From assembly GCA_944319815.1 (NCBI GenBank), contig CALUEX010000008.1, forward strand, positions 1-64,000: a DNA stretch of 64,000 bases, read 5' to 3'. Every line of letters starts with the position of its first letter. Positions within the stretch are counted from its first letter, which is position 1. This document shows positions 8,243 through 17,303 of the stretch, one piece after another. Both the position numbers and the translations under genes were made by a program. The stretch is from an uncultured Prevotella sp. (GTDB taxonomy: Bacteria; Bacteroidota; Bacteroidia; Bacteroidales; Bacteroidaceae). The notes beneath the pieces were generated by a model that worked only from the letters and a program-made list of their open reading frames with translations, had not been told where the DNA came from and did not search any database.

Positions 8243-9947
8243 ATCTAACCGCCTGATGCCGCTGCTAATGGCCTTGTGCGTGGTAATCGGCATCTTGATT
8301 GGAACGTTCTACGCCAACCACTTTTCAGGCAACAGGCTCAATATCATCAATTCAGGCAGCAACAGGATTAACAACCTGCTCCACCTGATTGACGACCAAT
8401 ACGTTGACAAGGTGAACATCGACTCGCTCGTCGATGTCGCCATACCGCAAATCCTTGCCGACCTCGACCCCCACTCTGTTTACATCAGCGCAAAGGACGT
8501 GCAGCAAGTGGCCGACGACCTCAAGGGTTCGTTCTCCGGCGTAGGCATAGAGTTCGTCATCCGTAACGACACCATCCATGTGCAAGGGGTAATAAAGAAC
8601 GGCCCTGCAGACCAGGTTGGCGTGCGTGCAGGCGACAAGATAGTAAGCGTTGACGGCAAGCCTTTTGTCGGCAAGGAGGTGACCAGCAACGAAGCCATGC
8701 GCAAGTTGAAAGGCCCCAAGGACACCAAGGTGAAGATTGGCGTGATACGTTATGGAGAGAAGAAGGTAAGGCAGTTCACCATAACACGCGGCGACATACC
8801 GCAAAAAAGCATCAGCGCGGCTTACATGATAGATGAAAAGACCGGATACATAAAGATAAAGAACTTCGGCGAGAACACTTACGCAGAAATGCTGATAGCC
8901 TTAGCCAAGCTATCGCAGGAAGGTTTCAGCAACCTCATCATCGACCTTCGCGACAACACGGGTGGCTACCTGAAGTCTGCTGTGCAAATAGCAAACGAGT
9001 TCTTGCCAAAGAACCGGCTCATAGTCTATACCGAAGGGCGCAAGTCTCCACGCCAAGACTACAAGAGCGACGGTCGTGGAAGCTACCAGCAAATACCGCT
9101 GGTGGTGCTCATCAACGAAGGTTCGGCATCAGCATCGGAGATTTTCGCCGGTGCCATGCAAGACAACGACCGTGCCACAATCATAGGGCGCCGCTCATTC
9201 GGGAAAGGGCTTGTACAGCAACAGCTCGAATTTCCTGACGGCTCGATGATACGCCTTACCGTTGCGCGCTATTATACACCGTCCGGCCGTTGCATACAGA
9301 AGCCTTACGTAGCCGGCGACAACCAAGACTACGAAGAGGACTTGCTATCCAGATACCAGCACGGCGAGTTCTTCTCGCAAGACAGCATAAAGCATACCGG
9401 CCCTGCTTACCACACGAGCATAGGGCGTACTGTATATGGCGGCGGTGGAATAACGCCTGACATCTTCGTGCCGGAAGACACTCTTGGCATGACTTCCTAC
9501 TTCAAGGAAGCGTCGATGAGCGGCCTTATACTCCAGTTCGCGTTTAACTACACCGACAACAATCGCCCCAAACTCAGCAGCTTCGAGACAATGCCCGAAC
9601 TGTCTGCCTACCTTGACAAGCAGAACACCGTTGACAAGTTCGCCACGTATGCGGACAAGAACGGGCTGAAACGGCGCAACCTCATGATAAAAAAGTCGTA
9701 TGGCCTTCTCAAGCTGTTCATCAACAGCCGCATCATCTACAACATAATGGATGAAGAGGACTGGATTGAATATCTCAACCTCGACGACAACGTAATCAAG
9801 GCCGCAATCGGCGTATTCAACCGCGGCGAAGCCTTCCCCAAGAAACCGGCAAGCGTGAAAAAGGGCGGCAGGAACAAGGGCAAGACGGCATGGATGGGCA
9901 CAACGCCCATGCCACGGATTGCGACCAACTACACCACACGGGCATGA
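8229..9947 (+). CDS. S41 family C-terminal processing peptidase
   Basis: 572 residues. An N-terminal signal anchor (about 10-27) exports it. A PDZ domain spans roughly 85-170 (GVGIEFVIRND, VGVRAGDKIVSVDG). The protease core has the serine in NEGSASASEIFAGAMQD near residue 303 and the lysine in GKGLVQQQ near 328. Roughly 170 further residues follow, as in Bacteroidota tail-specific proteases. It acts in the periplasm on C-termini of exported proteins. Its stop overlaps the next start as ATGA. Confidence 0.93.
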   Translation: MKPNKSNRLMPLLMALCVVIGILIGTFYANHFSGNRLNIINSGSNRINNLLHLIDDQYVDKVNIDSLVDVAIPQILADLDPHSVYISAKDVQQVADDLKGSFSGVGIEFVIRNDTIHVQGVIKNGPADQVGVRAGDKIVSVDGKPFVGKEVTSNEAMRKLKGPKDTKVKIGVIRYGEKKVRQFTITRGDIPQKSISAAYMIDEKTGYIKIKNFGENTYAEMLIALAKLSQEGFSNLIIDLRDNTGGYLKSAVQIANEFLPKNRLIVYTEGRKSPRQDYKSDGRGSYQQIPLVVLINEGSASASEIFAGAMQDNDRATIIGRRSFGKGLVQQQLEFPDGSMIRLTVARYYTPSGRCIQKPYVAGDNQDYEEDLLSRYQHGEFFSQDSIKHTGPAYHTSIGRTVYGGGGITPDIFVPEDTLGMTSYFKEASMSGLILQFAFNYTDNNRPKLSSFETMPELSAYLDKQNTVDKFATYADKNGLKRRNLMIKKSYGLLKLFINSRIIYNIMDEEDWIEYLNLDDNVIKAAIGVFNRGEAFPKKPASVKKGGRNKGKTAWMGTTPMPRIATNYTTRA

Positions 9948-10480
9948 ATACAGACAAGAACGCACTGCGCAAATACATAAGGGAAATGAAGCGACAGTTC
10001 ACCAAGGAAGACTTGGAGGAGCTGTCGCTTCCCATAATCTCACGGCTTCTTGCTAACCCGCACGTAGCAAGTGCCCGGATAATATTGATGTATTACTCGT
10101 TAGCGGACGAGGTATGCACCCATGAAGCCATTTCAACGCTCCTCAACAGCGGCAAGACCGTACTATTGCCGCGCGTAATAGACGGCGAGAACATGGAGAT
10201 ACGCATCTACAGCAAGCCCGAAGACCTTGCCTTAGGCCATTATGGCATAATGGAACCAACCGGCACACTGTTCACCGATTACGCCAAGATTGACGTTGCC
10301 GTAATACCAGGCATGGCTTTCGACACCGAAGGACACCGGCTCGGACGCGGCAAAGGCTATTACGACCGCTTCCTGCCGAAAGCTACGAAAGCATACAAAA
10401 TCGGCGTATGCTTCGACTTCCAGAAACAAGACGCCATACCAACCGGGCCTTACGACATGGCCATGGACTGCGTACTGTGA
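9944..10480 (+). CDS. 5-formyltetrahydrofolate cyclo-ligase
   Basis: 178 residues from the ATG in the ATGA overlap at 9944; an in-frame ATG at 9890 lies well inside the protease gene and is unlikely. The C-terminal motif GMAFDTEGHRLGRGKGYYDRFL near residue 125 is the diagnostic folate/ATP-binding signature. The enzyme converts 5-formyl-THF to 5,10-methenyl-THF using ATP. Confidence 0.93.
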   Translation: MNTDKNALRKYIREMKRQFTKEDLEELSLPIISRLLANPHVASARIILMYYSLADEVCTHEAISTLLNSGKTVLLPRVIDGENMEIRIYSKPEDLALGHYGIMEPTGTLFTDYAKIDVAVIPGMAFDTEGHRLGRGKGYYDRFLPKATKAYKIGVCFDFQKQDAIPTGPYDMAMDCVL

Positions 10481-10960
10481 TTTTGCTTATTACCGGCCAA
10501 CAACAATTCTCATAACAGGCACATTCCACACAGCCTGCCTCTTCACGCCCATAAACCACTGACAACCAGGCAATAACGAGTCCTGTAACACTCCGTTCAT
10601 CCATAACTATAAGCAAGACGTGGCCTTTTACCTTGCAAAATGCCACATCTTGCAAGGTAAAAGGTGTCCTTTCAGAAGACGAAACGCCACCTTTTGCAAA
10701 ACGCTTTATACATTTTATTATATGCAAACGCGCAAGGCGTAACGGCAAACCGGCATCAATATAATCTCCACAAAGCATAAACACCAAATCGTAACCATAA
10801 AAACACACCATTCTACGAATTTCCACAACATTTCATAAAGCACTGGTTATCAACGCAATACGACTGAAACAAATATTACGGCAGCGACAGACGGCCATCA
10901 AGCGCAGCACTTGTAACACAAATGAAATACCTGTTTAAAGTATCTGTAACACCTGTTTTC
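10481..10960. other. Gene-free region, about 480 bp
   Basis: No credible coding region. It contains the 22-bp-phased array at 10618-10705; before it, ACCAGGCAATAACG resembles the reverse complement of the sequence just after array copy 2. The rest is unremarkable A/T-rich sequence leading to the phosphate transporter promoter. Confidence 0.6.
10618..10705. repeat. 22-bp-phased array, copy 3
   Basis: Units start at 10618, 10640, 10662 and 10684, all exactly 22 bp (ACGTGGCCTTTTACC..., ATGCCACATCTTGC..., AGGTGTCCTTTCAG..., ACGCCACCTTTTGC...). The first two contain ACCTTGCAA and TTGCAAGGT, which can pair across the unit boundary. Confidence 0.85.
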
Positions 10961-10968
10961 TACTTTTG
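10961..10968 (+). promoter_or_regulatory. -7 promoter element (TACTTTTG)
   Basis: TACTTTTG matches TAnnTTTG and lies 37 bp upstream of the phosphate transporter start. Confidence 0.75.
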
Positions 10969-11005
10969 CAGCAAATTTTCAAACAAGTAAAACAATAGCG
11001 TTTTT

Positions 11006-13258
11006 ATGACAGAGATTTATTTTTTGATAGTCGCGTTCCTGCTGGTCTTGGCGGTATTCGACTTATTCGTGGGTGTCAGCAACGACGCCGTAAACTTCCT
11101 GAACTCGGCCATCGGCGCAAAGGTGGCCAAGTTCCGCACGGTATTGTTCGTGGCATCCATCGGCATCCTAATCGGAGCCGTGATGAGCGCAGGCATGATG
11201 GACGTGGCGCGCCACGGCATAATGCGGCCTGAGAGCTACTCGTTCTCCGAGGTGATGACCATCTTCCTCGCCGTGATGGTGACCGATGTCGTCATCCTCG
11301 ACGTGTTCAACACCCTCGGGTTGCCGACGTCTACCACCGTGTCGTTGGTGTTCGAGCTGCTCGGCGGTACGTTCATCCTGGCCATGCTCAAGATGCACGC
11401 CGACCCGTCGCTCACCATCTACGACCTGCTCAACAGCGACAAGGCCCTCAGCGTCATCATAGCCATATTCGTCTCCGTGGCCATTGCATTCTTCTTCGGA
11501 GTAATAGTGCAGTGGATTTCACGAATTATTTTCACCTTTAACTACAAGAAGCACCTGCGCTACACCATCGCCATATTCGGCGGCATAGCGTTCACGTCGC
11601 TCGCTTACTTCATCTTCATCACCGGCATCGGTAAGTCGCCTTACATCAGCGAGGCCGCACGCACGTGGATTGAAGACAACACCACGATGCTCATGGGCGT
11701 GTTCTTCATCGGCTCAACCATCCTCATGGAGTTGCTCCACCTGTTGCGCGTCAACGTGTTCAAGCTCATCGTGCTGGCCGGAACGTTCGCCCTGGCCATG
11801 GCGTTTGCCGGCAACGACCTCGTAAACTTCATCGGCGTGCCCCTCGCCGGCCTCGACTCCATGCAGGACTTCCTTGCCAACGGCAACGGAAACTTCGACA
11901 CCTTCATGATGACTTCGCTCATGTCGTCAGCCAAGAGCCCCCTGCTCTACCTCGTGCTGGCCGGCATCATAATGATTGTAGCCATGACTACGTCGAAAAA
12001 AGCGCAAAACGTCGTCAAGACAAGCGTTGACCTCAGCCGCCAGGACGAGGGCGACGAAATGTTCGGTTCGTCGCGTGCTGCACGCAGCATCGTGCGTTTC
12101 ACGCAGGACATGAACGCCGCCGTGGTGAAAATAATACCGCAGCGTATGCGCACATGGATAGACAGCCGCTTCAACAAGGAGGAGGCCATACTCGCCGAAG
12201 GTGCCGCCTTCGACGAGGTTCGCGCAGCCGTCAACCTCGTGCTTGCCGCCATGCTCATCATCTTCGGCACCAACTACAAGCTGCCGCTGTCAACTACCTA
12301 CGTGACGTTCATGGTTGCCATGGGTAGCTCTCTGGCCGACCGTGCCTGGAGCAGGGAAAGTGCCGTGTTCCGCGTGACGGGCGTCATCTCTGTCATCGGC
12401 GGTTGGTTCATCACCGCCGGCGTGGCTTTCGCTACCTGTGCCATCGTCTGCGCAATGATGCACTTTGGCGGAATAGTCGTCATGGTGGCATTCATGTTGC
12501 TCGACATCTACCTTCTCTGGCGCAGCAACCGCCAGTTTGCGAAGAAGCAAAAGGAGGAAAAGAAGGACGACGTGTTCCAGCTTATGATGCGCACCCGCGA
12601 CAAGGAGATAGTTTGGGACTTGCTCTCGAAGCACGTATCGCGCACGCAGAGCTTCGTTACGCGCTTCGCCCTCGAGCAGTTCAACCGCATAATCGACGGC
12701 ATAAGCAACGAGAACCGCAAGGAACTGCGCCACTGCGGCAATGACATAAAGGACGAGCAAGGCAAGCTAAAGAAGTTCCGCCGCAAGGAACTGCTGGCCA
12801 TGCGCCGCATACCAAGCGACATCGCACTGGAGCGCAACACGTGGTTCCACCTCGGAGCCAACAGCAACCAGCAGTTCATGTACTGCCTCAAGCGTATGCT
12901 CGAACCTGTGAAGGAGCACGTTGACAACAACTTCAACCCCCTGCCGCAGGAGTATATCGACAACTTCGAGAGCACACGCCGTAAAATCAACGAGCTGATG
13001 AACCACACCGAGCAGATGATTTCAACCAACAAGTACGATATGTACGACGACACGCTCAGCATTGCCGACGAGTGCAAGGACGAGCTTTCGACAATGCGCA
13101 AGCGCATAATCGACATAATGTACCGCGACAACGACAACACCAACCTGAAGGCGTCGCTGCTATACCTCAACATCCTGCAGGAGAGCCAAGAGTTCCTCAG
13201 CATCATGCGTCACCAGCTGCGCGCCGCCAAGAAGTTCCTCGGCGACAGCAGGCAATGA
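11006..13258 (+). CDS. Inorganic phosphate transporter, PiT family, with C-terminal PhoU-like domain
   Basis: 750 residues. The first roughly 510 residues are a PiT permease: VSNDAVNFLNSAIGAKVAKF near residue 24 and a second-half repeat containing NYKLPLSTTYVTFMVAMGSSLADRAW near 422, with about ten membrane helices. These carriers import phosphate with a cation. After a basic linker (about 512-520) roughly 230 helical, charged residues follow, resembling PhoU/DUF47 accessory proteins, which are usually separate genes. The fused form is seen in Bacteroidota. Transcribed alone from its own promoter and followed by a terminator. Confidence 0.9.
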   Translation: MTEIYFLIVAFLLVLAVFDLFVGVSNDAVNFLNSAIGAKVAKFRTVLFVASIGILIGAVMSAGMMDVARHGIMRPESYSFSEVMTIFLAVMVTDVVILDVFNTLGLPTSTTVSLVFELLGGTFILAMLKMHADPSLTIYDLLNSDKALSVIIAIFVSVAIAFFFGVIVQWISRIIFTFNYKKHLRYTIAIFGGIAFTSLAYFIFITGIGKSPYISEAARTWIEDNTTMLMGVFFIGSTILMELLHLLRVNVFKLIVLAGTFALAMAFAGNDLVNFIGVPLAGLDSMQDFLANGNGNFDTFMMTSLMSSAKSPLLYLVLAGIIMIVAMTTSKKAQNVVKTSVDLSRQDEGDEMFGSSRAARSIVRFTQDMNAAVVKIIPQRMRTWIDSRFNKEEAILAEGAAFDEVRAAVNLVLAAMLIIFGTNYKLPLSTTYVTFMVAMGSSLADRAWSRESAVFRVTGVISVIGGWFITAGVAFATCAIVCAMMHFGGIVVMVAFMLLDIYLLWRSNRQFAKKQKEEKKDDVFQLMMRTRDKEIVWDLLSKHVSRTQSFVTRFALEQFNRIIDGISNENRKELRHCGNDIKDEQGKLKKFRRKELLAMRRIPSDIALERNTWFHLGANSNQQFMYCLKRMLEPVKEHVDNNFNPLPQEYIDNFESTRRKINELMNHTEQMISTNKYDMYDDTLSIADECKDELSTMRKRIIDIMYRDNDNTNLKASLLYLNILQESQEFLSIMRHQLRAAKKFLGDSRQ

Positions 13259-13311
13259 CGCCAGTTGACAAGTGACAAGACACGAGTTGACGAGTGATAA
13301 ACAATAAGCCG

Positions 13312-13370
13312 GCGGACGGCAAGCTGACAACGGATTTTTCCTTGCACGCTTGCCGTCCGCTGCTTTTTTT
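13312..13370 (+). terminator. Rho-independent terminator after PiT gene
   Basis: A perfect 13-bp inverted repeat (GCGGACGGCAAGC at 13312-13324, its complement at 13348-13360) is followed by a run of eight T. Confidence 0.85.
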
Positions 13371-13450
13371 GGAAAAAAGACCAATACGATGCAACATTTA
13401 CGTCGTTCCATACGTCTACATTTATAGAAAACATTTAATCCATAAAAACC

Positions 13451-14146
13451 ATGAACATGAAAACAACTGCAATCATCATCGCGGCAGCACTGACCATCAC
13501 GGCGTGCGCAAGCGAGAAAAAAGGCAATACTGCGCCCGAAATCACGCAAGCCGTAGCCACAACACCAAGCGAAGCGGCGGCAAAAGGCTTCACGGCAATC
13601 GTAACCAAGGGCCACTACGACATTTTCTACACGCAAGGCAGCACCACGTCGGTAGAACTTCGGGGCAACACCGACGCCATAAACAACACCGACATCAGCT
13701 GTGACGGGCGCACGCTGACCATCGCGGGCAAGAACAGGCGCCGTCTCAACATTGGCAACAACGGCGACGTTGACGTCTACATTACGTCGCCAACCCTTGG
13801 GAAAGTCAGCATCAACGGTTCAGGCGACTTCAAGTCGGAGAGCGACATCAAGTCGGGCAACATGGAAATCAGCATCTCCGGCAGCGGCGACGCAGAACTG
13901 CGCAGCCTCGACTGCACCGAGTGCAGGTTGTCAATAGCCGGCAGCGGAGACATCGGCGTTGACCGCATAAAGGCCGAAAGGCTCGAAGCCAAGATTGCGG
14001 GCAGCGGGGACATCGACTTGTCAAACGCCGACATATCCAACGCCGAATGCTCAATAGCGGGCAGCGGAGACATCGACATCGACGGGCGCGTAGGCTCGTG
14101 CAGCAAACGCATCGCAGGTTCGGGCAGGATAGACATCAACCCCTAA
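13451..14146 (+). CDS. DUF2807 (putative auto-transporter adhesin head GIN) lipoprotein
   Basis: 231 residues with a lipoprotein signal: MNMKTTAIIIAAALTITACA, acylated cysteine at residue 19. The mature part is a right-handed beta-helix-like DUF2807 domain; the last half carries at least six regularly spaced copies of a [IS]xGSGD[IAF] turn (from about residue 120 to the end). It is probably surface or periplasmic and its function is unknown. No clear TAnnTTTG element is present; TACATTTA at 13417-13424 is the nearest match. Confidence 0.87.
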   Translation: MNMKTTAIIIAAALTITACASEKKGNTAPEITQAVATTPSEAAAKGFTAIVTKGHYDIFYTQGSTTSVELRGNTDAINNTDISCDGRTLTIAGKNRRRLNIGNNGDVDVYITSPTLGKVSINGSGDFKSESDIKSGNMEISISGSGDAELRSLDCTECRLSIAGSGDIGVDRIKAERLEAKIAGSGDIDLSNADISNAECSIAGSGDIDIDGRVGSCSKRIAGSGRIDINP

Positions 14147-14220
14147 AATGCCATAAAACGCCAATGCAAAGGCTTCATATCACCACATATACAACACATT
14201 GACATTCAAGACGTTACGAA

Positions 14221-14308
14221 AGGGCATCTTTTGCTGTGCAAAAGATGCCCTTTTAAGTGGTGAAAGATGCCCTTTCGCATTGCAAAAGGCACTGAAACGC
14301 GATACTGG
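14221..14308. repeat. 22-bp-phased array, copy 4
   Basis: Units start at 14221, 14243, 14265 and 14287. Units 1 and 2 form a perfect hairpin (GGGCATCTTTTGC pairs with GCAAAAGATGCCC, loop TGT) followed by TTTT, so this copy could also terminate transcription of the DUF2807 gene. The leader TGACATTCAAGACGTTACG immediately precedes it. Confidence 0.9.
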
Positions 14309-14388
14309 CACATTTATCCATCTTACATTTAATGTAATGCCCGTAAAACCCCCATTCATTAGTTAGTTAAAGGAAATAAAGTAGTCAA

Positions 14389-14577
14389 CGCGAGTTCGGT
14401 ATAAACAATTACACTTTGTAGGGACATAATTTATTATGTCCGAACGCCGCGAAGAGGCGTATAAGGTAGCAAAGACGTATTAAATACGTTCTTTCAGAAC
14501 GTTCGTACATAATAAATTATGTCCCTACAAAAAGTATCCCACATATTTATGAGATATTGCATTATGCCGAACTCACG
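14389..14577. mobile_element. MITE-like nested inverted-repeat element (no coding capacity)
   Basis: Outer inverted repeats (CGCGAGTTCGGTATAA at 14389-14404; the complement of CGTGAGTTCGGCATAA at 14562-14577) enclose perfect inner 24-bp inverted repeats beginning TTGTAGGGACATAATTTA (14416-14439 and 14507-14530). The centre contains smaller palindromes (ACGTATTAAATACGT, GAACGTTC). There is no reading frame. No clear target-site duplication was identified. Confidence 0.65.
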
Positions 14578-14762
14578 CTAATTAACGCTCGTTTCACTCG
14601 CTAAGGAATTAAAGACAAATGCTTTGTAGGATTATACCTTATAATCCGTTGCTTTACTGTTTGCGGATATTCATATTACATTTTAAATGTCTCAAATGTC
14701 TTTAAACAATTTGTAAAAACTAAAAATAGCATAAAAAGTTTTCCTTTGTCTACGATTATGCC

Positions 14763-14770
14763 TAATTTTG
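14763..14770 (+). promoter_or_regulatory. -7 promoter element (TAATTTTG) for the lipid-headgroup cluster
   Basis: TAATTTTG matches TAnnTTTG, 28 bp before the nucleotidyltransferase start; it is the only good promoter before the five-gene cluster. Confidence 0.75.
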
Positions 14771-14798
14771 CAGACTGGTAAATATTGCACATAGATAT

Positions 14799-15527
14799 AT
14801 GAGATATGCAATCATAGCCGGTGGCGAAGGCTCACGCCTGGCGCAAGAGGGTGTCAGGGAGGCAAAGCCCATGGTTGAGGTAAACGGCGAACGGCTGCTC
14901 GACAGGCTCGTGCGTATATTCGCGGACAACGGTGCCGACTCCGTGGTCATCGTATACCGCAAGGGACTTGACGGCGTAGCCGGACACATAGAGAGATTAA
15001 AACGCGAGGGCATCGGCGGACGTCACGTACCAATCACGGCCGTGGAAGCCTGTACGCCCAGCTCTATGCACAGCCTCTTCGCAATAAGCGACCACTTAAA
15101 GGGCGGGCCGTTCTGCCTCACTACGGTTGACACGGTGTTCAGCGAAACGGCTTTCAAGCGATACATTGACGCCCTTACGACGGCCATGGCCAATGGAACG
15201 GCTGACGGGATGATGGCCGTAACCGGCTACATCGATGACGAACGGCCTTTATATGTTGCGACCGACGAGGGCATGGACATCACGGCCTTTCTTGACGAGG
15301 GCGCGGGATGCCGCTATGTTTCGGCGGGCATATACGGCCTTGGGCCGCAATCCTTGGGCGTGCTTGAGCGTTGCATAAACCATGGCGAGAGCCGTATGCG
15401 CAACTTCCAGCGCGCCCTGCTGCGCGACGGTCTGCACCTGAAGGCATTTGACTTGGGCAAGGCTTTCGACATAGACCATGCCGCCGACATTGCCAAGGCC
15501 GGGCAATTCTTACGCGAAACATCATGA
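14799..15527 (+). CDS. Nucleotidyltransferase (sugar/inositol-phosphate cytidylyltransferase-like)
   Basis: 242 residues with a GT-A-like nucleotidyltransferase fold: IIAGGEGSRL at residues 4-13, then AKPMVEVNGERLLDRL near residue 24 with the lysine of the KP motif, and a TTVDTVF metal-site segment near 108. Such enzymes make NDP-activated alcohols or sugars. Because the gene is translationally coupled (ATGA) to an ATP-grasp enzyme and then to a CDP-alcohol phosphatidyltransferase, I infer it makes a CDP-activated polar headgroup, possibly CDP-inositol. The substrate cannot be read directly; a MobA-like or sugar-phosphate role is the alternative. Confidence 0.8.
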   Translation: MRYAIIAGGEGSRLAQEGVREAKPMVEVNGERLLDRLVRIFADNGADSVVIVYRKGLDGVAGHIERLKREGIGGRHVPITAVEACTPSSMHSLFAISDHLKGGPFCLTTVDTVFSETAFKRYIDALTTAMANGTADGMMAVTGYIDDERPLYVATDEGMDITAFLDEGAGCRYVSAGIYGLGPQSLGVLERCINHGESRMRNFQRALLRDGLHLKAFDLGKAFDIDHAADIAKAGQFLRETS

Positions 15528-16327
15528 CACGCATCCTGAAAGTCTACCGCGCCAAGCGTTTCTCGCCCAACTCCGTGGAGCGCGACCGTGCCATAATGGA
15601 TGCCGTCGGCAACGTCTTGGCTGCCCGGGGCTTCGCCGTGGAAGGGACAGACGAGGTGCATTTGGATGCTGATTGCAAGGCCGATGCATACATAACGATG
15701 GCAAGGACTCCCAAAGCACTGGCCTTATTGAAGGAAAAAGAGTGCGAAGGGTGCGTTGTTATAAATTCGCCAATGGGCGTAGAACGGTGCAGGAGAAGCG
15801 AGATTGACCGCATTATGAGGATGCACGGGCTGCCCGCCGCACCGCTTACGGGCAGCGACGGATACTGGATAAAGCGCGGCGACGAGGCCGCAGGAACAAA
15901 AGACGACGTACTGTTCGCAGCCAACGAGGAGGAAAAAGCCAAGGCTTTGCAACGCTTCAGGTTACGCGGGATAGACGACGTGGTAGTGACCGCCCACGTA
16001 AAAGGTGACCTCGTGAAATTCTACGGGGTAACGGGCAGTGGCTTTTTCCGCGCTTACCCAAACAGCGCAGGCGGCTATTCAAAGTTCGGCGACGAAGCGG
16101 TCAACGGCCAACCGCACGGCTATCAATACGACAAGGCAAGGCTGCAAGCCGACGCCGAACGCATAGCGGCACTTGCGGGAACCGACATTTACGGCGGCGA
16201 CTGCATTGTACGCGAAGACGGGACATACGCCATAATCGACTTCAACGACTGGCCGAGCTTCGCAAGATGCCGTGACGAAGCGGCCACGGCCATAGCGGCG
16301 AATATACTGGAAAAGGTAAAAAGATAA
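15524..16327 (+). CDS. ATP-grasp family protein, ITPK-like C-terminus
   Basis: 267 residues. It looks like an ATP-grasp enzyme: WIKRGD near residue 115 (nucleotide-binding lysine), VVVTAHVKGDLVKFYGV at 153-169, GDCIVREDG at 225-233 and IIDFNDWPSFARC at 237-249, where Asp and Asn would hold the two metals. The last segment resembles the viDiNyFPgY signature of inositol-polyphosphate kinases of the ITPK family, as well as RimK-like ligases. I infer a kinase or ligase acting on the headgroup precursor. This family call is by eye and not verified. It starts within the stop of the nucleotidyltransferase gene. Confidence 0.65.
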   Translation: MTRILKVYRAKRFSPNSVERDRAIMDAVGNVLAARGFAVEGTDEVHLDADCKADAYITMARTPKALALLKEKECEGCVVINSPMGVERCRRSEIDRIMRMHGLPAAPLTGSDGYWIKRGDEAAGTKDDVLFAANEEEKAKALQRFRLRGIDDVVVTAHVKGDLVKFYGVTGSGFFRAYPNSAGGYSKFGDEAVNGQPHGYQYDKARLQADAERIAALAGTDIYGGDCIVREDGTYAIIDFNDWPSFARCRDEAATAIAANILEKVKR

Positions 16328-16367
16328 GGCAGGACTGTTCGCCTGCAACGTTACACGACAAAAGACA

Positions 16368-17303
16368 ATGGGTAAATTCAAGGACATACTTAACGCTTCA
16401 ATCAAGTCAAAGGACACGGAAGAATGGCTCGATATGCACTTCAACCGCCCCGTTGGACTGGTTATGGCACTGGCAGGCCGACGCCTCGGCATCCATCCTA
16501 CGGCCATAACGGCCGTATCCATAGTGTTGGGCGTGGCAGCCGCATGGATGTTCTCGTACACAGACACCAGCCACAACATCCAAGGCATAGTGCTTCTGAT
16601 GCTCGCCAACTTCTGCGACTCTGCCGACGGGCAGCTTGCCAGGCTTGCCAACAAGAAGACACTCGTAGGCCGCGTGCTCGACGGATTTGCCGGCGACGTA
16701 TGGTTTTTCTGCATTTACGCCGCCCTGTGCGTCAGGATGATGTGGCAGGAAATGCCCGGGACTGACGTTTCTTGGGGGCTGTGGATATGGGTGCTGGCGT
16801 TCATCGCCGGCGTGTTATGCCACTCGCCGCAAAGCTCCCTGGCCGACTATTACCGCCAAATACACCTGCTGTTCCTCAAGGGAAAGGAAGGAAGCGAGCT
16901 CGATACTTATGCCAGCCAACGGGCGATATACGACAACCTGCCAAGGCGCGGAGCGTTCATCGCCCGCCTTTTCTATTACAACTACGCCAACTATTGCAAG
17001 AGCCAGGAACGTCGTTCACCTGAATTCCAGCAGTTGATGGCCTGTATAAAAGCAAAATACGGCGATGTATCAAGAATGCCGAAAGAACTCCGCGACAAGT
17101 TCCTTGACGGCAGCCGGCCGTTAATGAAATATACAAACATATTAACATTCAACGTCCGCGCCATCTGCATTTACGTAACCTGCCTGGCCAACTGCCCGTG
17201 GCTCTATATGCTGTTCGAAATATCCGTGCTCACGATAATCTATGTATATATGCACAAAAGGCATGAAAGCCTCTGCAAAGCAATAAGGAACGAAACGACA
17301 TGA
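16368..17303 (+). CDS. CDP-alcohol phosphatidyltransferase family protein
   Basis: 311 residues, several membrane helices. The catalytic motif is present: CDSADGQLAR at residues 83-92, then G101, D105 and D110. In the canonical pattern D(x2)DG(x2)AR(x8)G(x3)D(x3)D the last Asp would be at 109; here it is one residue later. These enzymes move a phospho-alcohol from a CDP-linked donor to an alcohol, for example making phosphatidylinositol. An unusually long C-terminal half (about residues 140-311) contains a soluble stretch and two more hydrophobic segments. The stop overlaps the next start (ATGA). Confidence 0.85.
   Translation: MGKFKDILNASIKSKDTEEWLDMHFNRPVGLVMALAGRRLGIHPTAITAVSIVLGVAAAWMFSYTDTSHNIQGIVLLMLANFCDSADGQLARLANKKTLVGRVLDGFAGDVWFFCIYAALCVRMMWQEMPGTDVSWGLWIWVLAFIAGVLCHSPQSSLADYYRQIHLLFLKGKEGSELDTYASQRAIYDNLPRRGAFIARLFYYNYANYCKSQERRSPEFQQLMACIKAKYGDVSRMPKELRDKFLDGSRPLMKYTNILTFNVRAICIYVTCLANCPWLYMLFEISVLTIIYVYMHKRHESLCKAIRNETT

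Larger units (their letters stand above)
14147..14762. other. Gene-free, repeat-rich region, about 620 bp
   Basis: No gene is visible. From left to right: a 22-bp-phased array (14221-14308), a MITE-like nested inverted repeat (14389-14577), and a stretch (about 14580-14660) with CGCTCGTTTCACTCGCTAAG and TTTGCGGATATTCAT that is related to 30050-30140 in the opposite orientation. A near-palindrome GGATTATACCTTATAATCC lies near 14630. Confidence 0.65.

Noticed and set aside
12508-13206. A 232-codon minus-strand frame opposite the phosphate transporter C-terminus
   Set aside because: Antisense shadow rich in Ser, Leu and Arg; no start context or family.
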